This document shows, piece after piece, positions 1 to 7,891 of a DNA stretch of 9,986 nt; within the stretch, counting starts at the first letter, position 1, and each line of letters starts with the position of its first letter. A model generated the notes under the pieces. The model ran no database searches. It saw only the letters and a program-made list of their open reading frames with translations, and was not told the DNA's origin. The stretch is from SLLG01 sp964403935 (GTDB taxonomy: Bacteria > Verrucomicrobiota > Verrucomicrobiia > Opitutales > Oceanipulchritudinaceae), in assembly GCA_964403935.1 (NCBI GenBank), contig CAYOIB010000092.1, positions 1 to 9,986 of the forward strand. Reading direction: 5' to 3'. The position numbers were made by a program, and so were the translations under genes.

Positions 1-57
1 ACGAGTTCCAGGCATGGCTGGACGCTCCCATCGAATCTTTGGCAAGATCCGCTACCC

Positions 58-74
58 ACGGCTCCTTTAGCCGT
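58..74. repeat. Small inverted repeat (hairpin), arms ACGGCT/AGCCGT
   Basis: Arms ACGGCT (58-63) and AGCCGT (69-74) are perfectly complementary around a 5-nt loop. No T-run follows on either strand, so it is not a classical terminator. It lies in the gene-free left edge, downstream of the leftward efflux operon. It could be a degenerate intergenic repeat; no function can be assigned. Confidence 0.4.
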
Positions 75-92
75 AGCCGCGTTTACCAAAAC

Positions 93-197
93 GTGGACCC
101 ACGCCATCCACAGAACGCCACCGATCCTTATGAAACACCCCCCCCTTTCCGTGTTCTTCCGTGGACCCCTTCAGGTCCCGAGCCAAAGCCAACCATC
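93..197 (+). repeat. Intergenic repeat unit with phased TTCCGTG words, copy 1
   Basis: This stretch aligns by eye with 8990-9104 and 9203-9302. The shared order is: a GTGGACC-like start, a CATCCA/TATCCA word, CACCGATCC, a GAACA/GAAACA word, a C-rich run, TTCCGTG words, then GTGG-CCC-TTCAG and an AGCC-AAGCCAACCA tail. Here TTCCGTG occurs at 147-153 and 157-163, 10 bp apart. No open frame in it resembles a protein. It is a dispersed non-coding repeat of unknown function. Confidence 0.65.
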
Positions 198-205
198 CTT
201 CAAAC

Positions 206-256
206 CACAGGCAGGAATGCCTGTGTCACAACGTAAAACAGACATTCCTGTCTGTT
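206..256. repeat. REP-like doublet: two inverted hairpins with covarying stems
   Basis: Hairpin 1 (206-225) has arms CACAGGCA and TGCCTGTG with loop GGAA. Hairpin 2 (237-256) has arms AACAGACA and TGTCTGTT with loop TTCC, which reads GGAA on the minus strand. Hairpin 2 is therefore an inverted copy of hairpin 1 in which a G-C pair has become A-T on both arms, keeping the stem. Arrangement and size resemble REP/BIME elements. Hairpin 2 starts 26 nt past the TetR stop and, read leftwards, is followed by a short T stretch, so it may also end transcription of the efflux operon. That second role is inference. Confidence 0.6.
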
Positions 257-281
257 CCAAACCACCTCGCCCTTTCATCCT

Positions 282-920
282 TCACCCCTCGACAGGTTCA
301 GACGCGCCGAAGCCAAGGAGTCGGGGCAGGGCGAGGCCGGCACTGGCGGCCAGAGCCAAACGGTCGATATCCGGTTCGCGGACGGCGCGGATGGCGATGC
401 CTTCGACGAAGGCCTGGATTGCGAGGGCGCGGGTAGCGAGCTCGGTGTCGTCCAGTTTCCTATTATGGGCTTCGACTTCGCGCTTGAGCCAGTTTGTAAA
501 CTCTTTTCGGTTTGCGAGATCCGCCTCGCGGAGCGCTCGGCCGATCTCTGGATCGCGTGTGGCCTCAGCGCTCATTTCGAGAAAGAGGACAGGATTCATC
601 TGTCCCGAATCTCGCCGGACCCAGGCCTCGAAGAGCTCAAGAATGCGCTCGATAAAATCACCCTCGGACTGGAGACTGCGGATGACATTACGACGTTCCT
701 CGATCTGTCGTTCGATGATTGCGAGGATGATGGCATTCTTGTTCTCGAAGTAGCGGTAGGCGAGGCCTTGGCTGACCTCGGCCTTCTCGGCGATGCAGGC
801 CATGCTGGCAGCGTGAAAGCCAAATTCGACAAAAGATTGCTCCGCTGCGGCAAGAATTCGCTGGCGCTGCATCTCGGCATGCTCCCGCGAGCGGGGGCTC
901 TGGCGCTCCTGCGGGGTCAT
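282..920 (-). CDS. TetR/AcrR-family transcriptional regulator of the efflux operon
   Basis: The 212-aa protein has the usual TetR length and layout. An N-terminal helix-turn-helix lies at about residues 17-66 (RILAAAEQSF, then IAEKAEVSQGLAYRYFENKN), the most conserved part of the family, followed by an all-helical ligand and dimer domain. The C-terminal half (EIGRALREADLANRKEF) looks closest to the BetI/TetR_C_6 type, though I cannot check this. Its ATG overlaps the stop of the outer-membrane channel gene by 4 nt (ATGA), so it is the last gene of the operon and is probably translationally coupled. Family knowledge suggests a repressor released by pump substrates. The likely operator is the palindrome at 6627-6644 upstream of the first gene, which would make the regulator control itself. 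The effector is unknown. The family call is firm; the target is inferred. Confidence 0.92.
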   Translation of the reverse strand: MTPQERQSPRSREHAEMQRQRILAAAEQSFVEFGFHAASMACIAEKAEVSQGLAYRYFENKNAIILAIIERQIEERRNVIRSLQSEGDFIERILELFEAWVRRDSGQMNPVLFLEMSAEATRDPEIGRALREADLANRKEFTNWLKREVEAHNRKLDDTELATRALAIQAFVEGIAIRAVREPDIDRLALAASAGLALPRLLGFGASEPVEG

Positions 921-2326
921 GTGTGTTCCCTCCAGCCGCCCCCGAGAACCCGGTACAGGTTCACCCGGTTTGCTTGTTCCTGCACCTGTGTGGAGACCAG
1001 TGCCTGCCTGGCGTTGTAGAGCGTTCGTTGGGCATCCAGAAGCGTGAGGTAGCTGACTTGACCCGCGCGATAACGCTCTTGCGAAAGTGCATGTGTTTCC
1101 GTGGCCGATTCGACCATGTCTTCGAGAGCCAGACGCCGATCCCGCAAAGTCCAGCTCAAGGCGAGCGCATCAGCCACATCGCGGAAACCTGCCTGGATGG
1201 CCTGTTCATACTGCGCAAGAGCAATATCACGCTCCGCTACGGCGATATCCCGGTTGGCGCGGAGTCGGCCTCCCTGGAAAATCGGCACGTTGATCCGCGG
1301 AAGAAAACTCCACACGCCTGTTCCATCGCCAAAAAGTCCGGAAAGCTCGCCACTGGCGGATCCGATTGCTGCGGTGAGGGTGATTGAGGGGAAGAAGGCG
1401 GCGCGCGCCGCTCCGATGTTTGCGTTGGCTGCGAGCAGGGCGTACTCGGCGCGCTGGATGTCGGGTCGACGCAGGAGGACCTCTGAGGGGAGCGCCGCCG
1501 GGGCCGCGTTCAGCCCGCTCACGTCCGGATCGAAGGTTTCCGGGAGGAGCTCCGGTTCGATCGGGCCTCCGACCAGAAGCGTAAGGGCGTTGCGATCCCG
1601 GGCCACCTGTCCGGCAAAGAGAGCGGCATCCGCCCGGGCATTGGCCACGATGGTGCGCGCCTGATTGACCTCGAGGGCGGAAGCCGCCCCGAGTTCCCGG
1701 CGGCGTATCGTGAGCTCGAGCTCTTCTTCAAAACTGGCGACGGTGGCTTGGGCAATGCGCTCAAGCTCCTGATCCGCGGCAAGCGTGAGCCAGGCATTCG
1801 CCAGCTCGGCAATGAGCGAGATCTGAGCCCCTCGACGCGCTTCCTCAGTAGCGAAATACTCCTGAAGGGCCGCGTGGCTGAGGTGGCGGACCCGACCGAA
1901 AAGATCGATTTCAAACGAAGCCAAACCCAGTTCCGCGCGGTATTCTTCGACCTCCGGAACACGATCCCCGCCGGATCGGATCAAGCTGCCGGAAGCGCCC
2001 ACCGCTGGCAGGCGGTCCGCCCGCCGGATACGGTAGAAGGCCCGGGCGCGTTCAACATTCAGGACGGCCGTGCGCAAATCCCGGTTATTTTCGAGGGCTC
2101 GGCTGATCAGTGTCTCCAGGGCTGGGTCCGTAAAGAAGTCGCGCCAGCCGACATCCGCCACCGCAAGGGCGCGTTCATCACCCCCGATAGCTTCGCCTTC
2201 CGCCGGCATGGGCCAATCCACCGGAATCTGTGGTTCCGCTGTCGGCAATTCCGGTTCCAACGTGGCACAGCCTCCGAGAAGGAGGGCCGCGAGACCGGTG
2301 ATAAAGGTGTTTTGGAACTTACTCAT
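917..2326 (-). CDS. Outer-membrane efflux channel lipoprotein (OprM/NodT family)
   Basis: This is a 469-aa outer-membrane factor of the TolC/OprM superfamily, forming the exit duct of the tripartite pump. A lipoprotein signal is clear: MSKFQNTFITGLAALLLGGC, with the lipobox Cys at residue 20. Two repeated outer-membrane-efflux domains follow, with family-like segments such as PSEVLLRRPDIQRAEYALLAANANIGAARA and FFPSITLTAAIG mid-protein and the second helical repeat ending in LVSTQVQEQANRVNLYRVLGGG. The open frame extends 52 codons further upstream, but that part lies inside the pump gene and has no signal sequence. The ATG at 2326 is preceded by GGGAGGT at a suitable distance and gives the lipoprotein signal, so it is chosen. 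It overlaps the pump stop codon by 8 nt (ATGAGTAA) and overlaps the TetR start by 4 nt at its end. Confidence 0.94.
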   Translation of the reverse strand: MSKFQNTFITGLAALLLGGCATLEPELPTAEPQIPVDWPMPAEGEAIGGDERALAVADVGWRDFFTDPALETLISRALENNRDLRTAVLNVERARAFYRIRRADRLPAVGASGSLIRSGGDRVPEVEEYRAELGLASFEIDLFGRVRHLSHAALQEYFATEEARRGAQISLIAELANAWLTLAADQELERIAQATVASFEEELELTIRRRELGAASALEVNQARTIVANARADAALFAGQVARDRNALTLLVGGPIEPELLPETFDPDVSGLNAAPAALPSEVLLRRPDIQRAEYALLAANANIGAARAAFFPSITLTAAIGSASGELSGLFGDGTGVWSFLPRINVPIFQGGRLRANRDIAVAERDIALAQYEQAIQAGFRDVADALALSWTLRDRRLALEDMVESATETHALSQERYRAGQVSYLTLLDAQRTLYNARQALVSTQVQEQANRVNLYRVLGGGWREHT

Positions 2327-5300
2327 GGTCCAGACCTCCCTCGCGCTTGCGGATGAACAAGCGCTCAATAACAAAGAAGAAAAGCGGGACAAAGAAGATC
2401 CCGAGGAAGGTGCCAACAAGCATCCCCCCAAGAACCCCTGTACCGATTGCCTTTTGTGCACCCGAACCCGCCCCGGTGGCAATCGCCAAAGGCACCACCC
2501 CGAGGCCGAAGGCGAACGAAGTCATCAGAATCGGCCGCAGGCGATCCCGCACCGCCGCAAGCGTGGCATCAACCAGGCGCATCCCATCCTGCAGGTTGAT
2601 CTTGGCGAATTCCACGATAAGAATGGCGTTCTTGCTCGTGAGGCCCACGGTCGTGAGCATCGCCACCTGGAAGTAGACGTCGCGCTCCAACCCACGGGCC
2701 ATATTGGCCAGCACCGCCCCGATAATCCCGAGGGGCGCTGCCAGGAGCACGGCGGTCGGGATCGTCCAGCTTTCATAAAGGGCCGCGAGGGCAAGGAAAA
2801 CGATGAGGAGCGACAAAACGTAAAGAATCGTCGTCTGACCGCCCGCCTGCCGCTCCTGGTAGGACGTCGCCGTCCACTCGATGCCGAAGCCTGCTGGCAA
2901 TTGTTCCACCAGCCGCTCGACTTCAAGCATGGCATCGCCCGAACTCACTCCTGGAGCGCCCTGTCCCTGAATCTGCACCGCCGGGACGCCATTGTAGCGC
3001 TCAAGGCGCGGCGAACCGTAGTCCCAATACGTCCGGCCAAAGGCGGAGAACGGAACCATTTCGCCGGCGACATTGCGGACAGACCAGCGGTGGAAATCCT
3101 CGGGAAGCATGCGGTACTCGGCCTCAGCCTGCACGTAAACCCGTTTGACCCGTCCACGATCGATAAAGTCGTCGATGTACATCCCACCCCACCCGATCCC
3201 GAGGGTGCGGTTGATCTCAGCCATATTGAGACCGAGGGCCGCCGCTCGTTCGTTGTCGATTTCGACACGCAATTGCGGGGCATCTTCCTGACCATTGGGC
3301 CGCACGTTGATCAAGCGGGGATTCTCTTCGGCGAGCCCAAGAAATTGATTTCGCGCCGCCATCAGAGCGTCGTGCCCGAGCCCCCCATTATCTCCCAGAT
3401 ACAAGGTGAAGCCCGCCGAAGTGCCGAGTTCCGTGATCGGCGGGGGGACAAAGGCGACGACGATGGCCTCCTTGATCTGGCTGAAAGCCGCCATCGCCCG
3501 CCCGGCGAGCGCTTCGACACTCTGTTCCGGATCGGTCCGCTCACTCCAGTCCTTGAGGCTGACAAAGGCTATGCCATTGCTTTGGCCAATGCCGGCAAAA
3601 CTGAAGCCCTGAACCGCAAACACATCGGAAACGAGATCGCCCTCTTGTTCGAGGTAGAACGCTTCGACCTCTGCCATCACTTCCATCATCCGCTCCTGGG
3701 TTGCCCCAACCGGCCCGATGATCTGCGTAAAGAGCGACCCCTGGTCTTCGTTCGGCAAAAAGCCGCTCGGCAGGCGCAGGAACAGGTAGGCCATCAGCGC
3801 CACAATTACAGCGAAGACCAGCAGAAAGCGCTTGCTCCGGTGAATAATACCGCGAACAAGCGTTTGGTACTTGCTGTTGCCCGCATCAAAGGTCCGGTTG
3901 AACCAGCCGAAAAAGCCGGTCTCCTTCATCTGGTGACCCTGTTCAATCGGCTTCAGGAGCGTTGCACAGAGCGCCGGCGTAAAGATGATGGCGACGAGCA
4001 CAGAAAGCGCCATGGCTGTTACAATGGTCGCCGAAAACTGCCGGTAGATGACACCCGTCGCCCCACCGAGAAACGCCATCGGGACAAAGACCGCCGAGAG
4101 AACGACACCGATCCCGATAAGAGCCCCCGTTATCTGATCCATCGACTTCTGGGCGGCCGCTTTTGGAGAAAGGCCCTCCTCCCGCATCAGGCGCTCGACG
4201 TTTTCCACCACGACAATGGCATCGTCGACCAAGAGGCCGATCGCGAGAATCATCGCGAACATAGTGAGCATGTTGATGGAGAAGCCCAGAATCGCCAAAA
4301 CGCCGAAGGTGCCCAGAAGAACAACCGGGATCGCAATCGTCGGAATGAGCGTCGCCCGCCAGTTCTGCAGGAACAGAAACATCACGAGAAACACCAGGAC
4401 CACCGCTTCGAGCAGCGTGTGCACCACCCCTTTGATCGCCACCTGAACGAAGGGTGTGTTGTCAAAAGGAACGGCCGCTCGCAACCCGGGCGGGAAATAC
4501 TGCTCCAAGTCGTTTAGGAGGGTCCGGACGTTTTCTGCCGTCTCCAATGAGTTCGCCCCGGACGAGAGGGAAATGGCCACCCCGATCGCGACCTGCCCGT
4601 TGCGCTGCGACAGGAACCCATAGTCTTCCGACCCCAGTTCCACCCGTGCGATGTCTCCGAGCTTGAGAACGCTCCCATCCGTATTGCTTCGAATGACGAC
4701 GTCCCGGAATTCCTCCGCGTTCTGCAAACGCCCGCGGGTGTTGATCGTGAAATTGATCTGCTGGCCCTCGATCGAGGGGGCACCGCCCAACTGACCGATC
4801 GAGACTTGCTGGTTTTGCGCCTGGATCGCAGCAATCACTTCATTGACCGAGAGCCGGTAGGACTCGAGCAGGCCCGGATTGAGCCAGATGCGCATCGCAT
4901 ACTGGGAGCCGAAGACCTGGCTGCTCCCGACCCCTTCCACCCGCGAGAGCGGTTCCGCGACATTCGCCACCACATAGTCCGCGATATCGTCGCGGTTCAT
5001 ACTGCCATCCTCGGAAATAAAGGCCACCACCAGAAGAAAGCCCTCACCGGATTTAGACACATTCACGCCCTGCTGCTGCACAATCGAGGGCATCAGCGGC
5101 ATGGCCGATTGCAGCTTGTTCTGCACCTGCACTTGAGCGATGTCCGGATCGGTGCCGGTCTCAAAAGTCAGCGTGATCTGCGAACGCCCACTCGCGTCAC
5201 TGTTTGACGACATATAAATGAGCCCATCGAGCCCGGTCATGTTCTGCTCAATGATCTGCGTCACAGAATCTTCCACCACCTGAGCGGAGGCCCCCGGATA

Positions 5301-5444
5301 GACCGCGTTGATCGTGACCGCGGGCGGAGCAATCGTCGGGTAACGGGCAATCGGAAGCTGCGTCATCGTCAGCGCCCCCGCGATCATGATGACGATTGCA
5401 ATGACCCATGAAAAAATGGGTCGGTCGATAAAAAATCGGGCCAT
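2319..5444 (-). CDS. RND multidrug efflux transporter, HAE-1 type (AcrB/MexB homologue)
   Basis: The 1041-aa inner-membrane proton/drug antiporter is close to the usual length (about 1050). It starts MARFFIDRPIFSWV, typical for HAE-1 pumps, and keeps the LPIARYPTIAPPAV and YMSSNSD segments. About 12 membrane helices are seen: one at 10-28, a block at 339-556 and a block at 871-1027, with two large periplasmic loops between. The proton-relay residues are present: Asp407-Asp408 in GLLVDDAIVVVENVER, Lys938 in GLTSKNAILIVEFAK and Arg970 in RLRPILMTS. Phenylalanines matching the AcrB deep drug pocket are also there (F136, F178, F609, F614, F616, F627), which argues for a broad multidrug range. The ATG is preceded by AAGGAGGA, which overlaps the adaptor stop codon 12 bp upstream. 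The gene shows no break. The substrates cannot be read from sequence. Confidence 0.97.
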   Translation of the reverse strand: MARFFIDRPIFSWVIAIVIMIAGALTMTQLPIARYPTIAPPAVTINAVYPGASAQVVEDSVTQIIEQNMTGLDGLIYMSSNSDASGRSQITLTFETGTDPDIAQVQVQNKLQSAMPLMPSIVQQQGVNVSKSGEGFLLVVAFISEDGSMNRDDIADYVVANVAEPLSRVEGVGSSQVFGSQYAMRIWLNPGLLESYRLSVNEVIAAIQAQNQQVSIGQLGGAPSIEGQQINFTINTRGRLQNAEEFRDVVIRSNTDGSVLKLGDIARVELGSEDYGFLSQRNGQVAIGVAISLSSGANSLETAENVRTLLNDLEQYFPPGLRAAVPFDNTPFVQVAIKGVVHTLLEAVVLVFLVMFLFLQNWRATLIPTIAIPVVLLGTFGVLAILGFSINMLTMFAMILAIGLLVDDAIVVVENVERLMREEGLSPKAAAQKSMDQITGALIGIGVVLSAVFVPMAFLGGATGVIYRQFSATIVTAMALSVLVAIIFTPALCATLLKPIEQGHQMKETGFFGWFNRTFDAGNSKYQTLVRGIIHRSKRFLLVFAVIVALMAYLFLRLPSGFLPNEDQGSLFTQIIGPVGATQERMMEVMAEVEAFYLEQEGDLVSDVFAVQGFSFAGIGQSNGIAFVSLKDWSERTDPEQSVEALAGRAMAAFSQIKEAIVVAFVPPPITELGTSAGFTLYLGDNGGLGHDALMAARNQFLGLAEENPRLINVRPNGQEDAPQLRVEIDNERAAALGLNMAEINRTLGIGWGGMYIDDFIDRGRVKRVYVQAEAEYRMLPEDFHRWSVRNVAGEMVPFSAFGRTYWDYGSPRLERYNGVPAVQIQGQGAPGVSSGDAMLEVERLVEQLPAGFGIEWTATSYQERQAGGQTTILYVLSLLIVFLALAALYESWTIPTAVLLAAPLGIIGAVLANMARGLERDVYFQVAMLTTVGLTSKNAILIVEFAKINLQDGMRLVDATLAAVRDRLRPILMTSFAFGLGVVPLAIATGAGSGAQKAIGTGVLGGMLVGTFLGIFFVPLFFFVIERLFIRKREGGLDHE

Positions 5445-5450
5445 GCTGGA

Positions 5451-5458
5451 TCCTCCTT
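5451..5458 (-). promoter_or_regulatory. Strong Shine-Dalgarno for the RND pump
   Basis: Read on the minus strand this is AAGGAGGA, a near-perfect match to the anti-SD end of 16S rRNA, six bases before the pump ATG at 5444. It overlaps the TAA of the adaptor gene, fixing the pump start and tying the two genes into one transcript. Confidence 0.8.
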
Positions 5459-6614
5459 AGTTTTGGCTAACGTCGGGCACCGGCTGCGCCGACTCGACGA
5501 TTTGCACCTTCATTTCAGGACGGACCATCTGAAGTCCTTCCGTCACCACCCGGTCGCCTTGAAGAAGCCCATGCTCAATGACCCAGCGGTTTCCGATGGC
5601 ATCGCCCGGAACCACCGCACGCTGTTCAACCGTATTATTCTCCCGCACAATCATGACCGTGCTGGAGCCGCTGGGGCCACGGATGACCGCCTGCTGCGGC
5701 ACGAGGATCGCCTCCTCCCGGATACCCATCCCCACCGTGGCCCGGACATACATGCCGGGTAGCAGCACGTGGTCCGGATTGGGCACCACCACACGCAAAA
5801 GGAAACTGCCCGTCGTCGGGTCCACCGTCGCCTCCGAAAAGCCAACTTGCCCGACCTGACTGTATTCCGTCCCGTCTTCGAGCCGGATTGTCACCGGCAG
5901 GGCATCCGTCTCACTGAGGCTTCCATCCGCCAGCGCCCGCCGGAATCGCAACATCTCCCGGCTCGATTGAGTGACATCCACATAGATCGGATCGAGCTGG
6001 CGCACCGTCGCGAGCGCCCCCGCCTGATTCGCTGTGACCAGCGCTCCCTGCGTCACGGCTGACTTCCCGATGCGTCCTGAAATCGGGGAGGTTATGCGGG
6101 TATAACCCAACAGGACTTCCGCACTCTCCAAAGCTGCCTGCGCCACTGCCACCTCCGCTTCAGCTTCGCTCAGGGCCGCCAGGGCATTGTCCAGATCCTG
6201 CTGGCTGATGGCATTGGAATCCGCCAGCCCACGGGTTCGCTCAGCATTAATGGTCGCAAGGCGCAGGCTCGACGCCGTCCGGTCCAGGTTCGCCTTCGCC
6301 CGATTGTATTCCGCCCGGTACGTCGCATCGTCCAGCTGATAGAGCACCTCCCCCCCTTCAACAAGAGCCCCTTCCTCGAAAAGACGCTCCCTTACAATAC
6401 CCGTCACCTGCGGACGCACCTCAGCCACCAGATAGGCGCTCGTGCGGCCCGGCAGCTCACGCGTCAAGGTGACCGTTTCTGCGACGGCCTCGACCATCTC
6501 CACCGCCGGAACAGGCATGGCCTGGGGTGCCGCCTCCTCCCCACAGCCCGCCAAGAGAGCCGCCACCGCCGAAAGATAGAAGGGAATTTGAATTCTTGCG
6601 CGTCGCATATCCAT
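5457..6614 (-). CDS. Periplasmic adaptor (membrane fusion) lipoprotein, AcrA/MexA family
   Basis: This 385-aa protein bridges the RND pump and the outer-membrane channel. A lipoprotein signal ends in LLAGC (Cys24), so it is anchored to the inner membrane by lipid. The expected parts follow: lipoyl half at about 62-98 (VRPQVTGIVRERLFEEGALV), an alpha-helical hairpin at about 100-168, the second lipoyl half (YTRITSPISGRIG) at about 170-205, a beta-barrel containing the family segment DPTTGSFLLRVVVPNP, and a C-terminal membrane-proximal domain (LVPQQAVIRG). It is the first gene of the operon. The ATG at 6614 is used; an in-frame ATG at 6608 gives an equally good signal peptide. Neither has a convincing Shine-Dalgarno sequence, unlike the downstream genes. 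Confidence 0.95.
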   Translation of the reverse strand: MDMRRARIQIPFYLSAVAALLAGCGEEAAPQAMPVPAVEMVEAVAETVTLTRELPGRTSAYLVAEVRPQVTGIVRERLFEEGALVEGGEVLYQLDDATYRAEYNRAKANLDRTASSLRLATINAERTRGLADSNAISQQDLDNALAALSEAEAEVAVAQAALESAEVLLGYTRITSPISGRIGKSAVTQGALVTANQAGALATVRQLDPIYVDVTQSSREMLRFRRALADGSLSETDALPVTIRLEDGTEYSQVGQVGFSEATVDPTTGSFLLRVVVPNPDHVLLPGMYVRATVGMGIREEAILVPQQAVIRGPSGSSTVMIVRENNTVEQRAVVPGDAIGNRWVIEHGLLQGDRVVTEGLQMVRPEMKVQIVESAQPVPDVSQN

Positions 6615-6626
6615 AAGAAAAGTCGA

Positions 6627-6657
6627 TGAATGAACGGTTATTCACTCAGCCGGTCAA
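6627..6657 (-). promoter_or_regulatory. Putative promoter and TetR operator of the efflux operon
   Basis: An 18-bp palindrome, TGAATGAACGGTTATTCA (6627-6644), has 14 of 18 positions symmetric, with TGAAT/ATTCA outer arms and a central CG. Size and form fit TetR-family operators. On the minus strand TTGACC (6652-6657) is a good -35 match; 17 bp further on, TTCATT (6629-6634) is a weak -10 (3 of 6). The palindrome would cover the spacer and -10, a classic repressor position. The palindrome is seen directly; promoter and operator roles are inferred. Confidence 0.5.
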
Positions 6658-6802
6658 GAGTAAATTTGGTCAGTTTCTTCGGGAATGGACAAGCGCTTGG
6701 CCTATTCGTCAAATCCAGTGAAGTCTGCGCGGATGGGCATTCACTGCCGTTCGCTTCCCACCTGACGCCTGAAGGGCACGCCCAGGCATGGATTCATTGG
6801 TT

Positions 6803-6821
6803 CCTGGCGAATAACGCCGGG
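6803..6821. repeat. Hairpin just downstream of the LacI-family gene
   Basis: Seven base pairs (one G-T wobble) enclose the loop aataa: CCTGGCG at 6803-6809 against CGCCGGG at 6815-6821. It lies 21 nt beyond the stop of the regulator gene, read leftwards. There is no T-run after it, so termination is only a possibility. The rest of the 228-bp gap (6615-6842) holds the efflux promoter region and no recognisable gene. Confidence 0.3.
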
Positions 6822-6842
6822 GGCTTTCAAGCAAGGCACCCT

Positions 6843-7874
6843 TCACGGATTCACCGGGGGTGCGGTCTCACCATCTATCCATCTTGAAGGAACCGTTATC
6901 TGTAGCGGGAATGTGGGGACGCCCCGTTCGCCACGTCTCACCATATCGTTCAGCAGGTTCACAGCGGCCCCGGCAAGCTCGTCGCGATGCGCCATAAGCC
7001 CGGTGAACGAGGGATACTTTATACCTCCGAAAAGATGAAGGGCAGCAAAGGCGACCTCCTCGGGGACTTGAATACCCAGTTTCAGCAGATCCCAATAATG
7101 GCCTAAGCGAAAGGAAAGGACAACGTCAGGACGGTAGCGTTCGATCCACTCCCTGAAGCCTTCCACCTCATGAATCGGCGTCAACAAAGGAGAAATCCTC
7201 TGATTGGGCGACACGGAAGCGAGACAAGCTCTGACCGATGCCTCACGCGAAAAATCATCCTCTACTGGAGGATTATGCCGCATGATGGCACAGCCGATAC
7301 GCGTGTAACCCAATTCGCGAAGACGATTCCAGGCCAAACGGATGGCGGCAACGATGGATGCCCGGACCGTATGAATCGGCATGGCATAGGTGCGTCCACA
7401 GGAAACAAGCGGGAAGGCCGCCCCCAAGGGCACCCGAGAGACGTCGGCGGCATGGACCCGAGAGATCAAGGCCCCACAGATACCCCTTGCCTCCAGCACC
7501 CGAATGCACTCCGCAGCGGATCTAAATTCACTCAGGACATACGGCGTCACGGCATAGCCCAGGTGCCGGGCACTTTCGCGTACCTCATCCAAATACAGCG
7601 TTCCCGATGCCTGGGTCCCGTCCCCCCGCCGGGAATGAAGGTAAGCCCACGGCAGACCTTTCGCCCGGGAGTAGGCTTGGCGCGAACCCAGAGCAGCGTA
7701 GATCGGGTGCGGCACATAGCCCAGCCTCTTTGCCACCTGCCGCACCCGCTCAGCCGTCGACCTTTTTGTCCGTGGATCGTTGGCCAAGGCGCGCTGGACG
7801 GTGGATCGGCTTACCCCGGCAGCCTGCGCGACATCGCGCAGCGTCACCTCCCGCTCGCCACTGATTTCTCTCAT
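6843..7874 (-). CDS. LacI-family transcriptional regulator
   Basis: From the ATG at 7874 the protein is 343 aa, the usual LacI/GalR length. Residues 10-30 (VTLRDVAQAAGVSRSTVQRAL) form the LacI helix-turn-helix, continuing to RVRQVAKRLGYVPHPIYAAL, the hinge region. The rest fits a periplasmic-binding-protein-like sensor ending in FTGLMAHRDELAGAAVNLLNDMV and RWIDG, typical of the family. The sugar or other ligand cannot be told. The frame extends 12 codons up to a TTG at 7910, but those residues are unlike the family N-terminus and cover a perfect palindrome (7892-7913) better read as an operator. Neither start has a strong Shine-Dalgarno sequence. The gene is divergent from the PEP-CTERM gene, which may be its target. 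Confidence 0.9.
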   Translation of the reverse strand: MREISGEREVTLRDVAQAAGVSRSTVQRALANDPRTKRSTAERVRQVAKRLGYVPHPIYAALGSRQAYSRAKGLPWAYLHSRRGDGTQASGTLYLDEVRESARHLGYAVTPYVLSEFRSAAECIRVLEARGICGALISRVHAADVSRVPLGAAFPLVSCGRTYAMPIHTVRASIVAAIRLAWNRLRELGYTRIGCAIMRHNPPVEDDFSREASVRACLASVSPNQRISPLLTPIHEVEGFREWIERYRPDVVLSFRLGHYWDLLKLGIQVPEEVAFAALHLFGGIKYPSFTGLMAHRDELAGAAVNLLNDMVRRGERGVPTFPLQITVPSRWIDGETAPPVNP

Positions 7875-7891
7875 CGAACCCACTTTTTCAT

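Noticed and set aside
952..963. GGTACAGGTTCA shared with 9307-9318
   Set aside because: A 12-bp match inside the channel coding sequence with no further similarity; most likely chance.
130..1019. Plus-strand open frames across the TetR gene and left edge
   Set aside because: They are shadows of the TetR and channel genes or read through intergenic repeats, with no family resemblance.
2327..2482. Upstream extension of the channel gene to a start at 2482
   Set aside because: It lies within the pump coding sequence, lacks a signal peptide and ribosome site, and would bury the clear lipoprotein start at 2326.
2070..4517. Long plus-strand open frame (815 codons) opposite the RND pump
   Set aside because: It is antisense to a clear AcrB-type gene, is very rich in Arg/His/Pro/Asp, has no recognisable domain or start context, and arises from the codon bias of the pump gene.
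6630..6887. Plus-strand open frame between the adaptor and LacI genes
   Set aside because: It overlaps the operator/promoter region and the end of the LacI gene, and its protein shows no recognisable feature.
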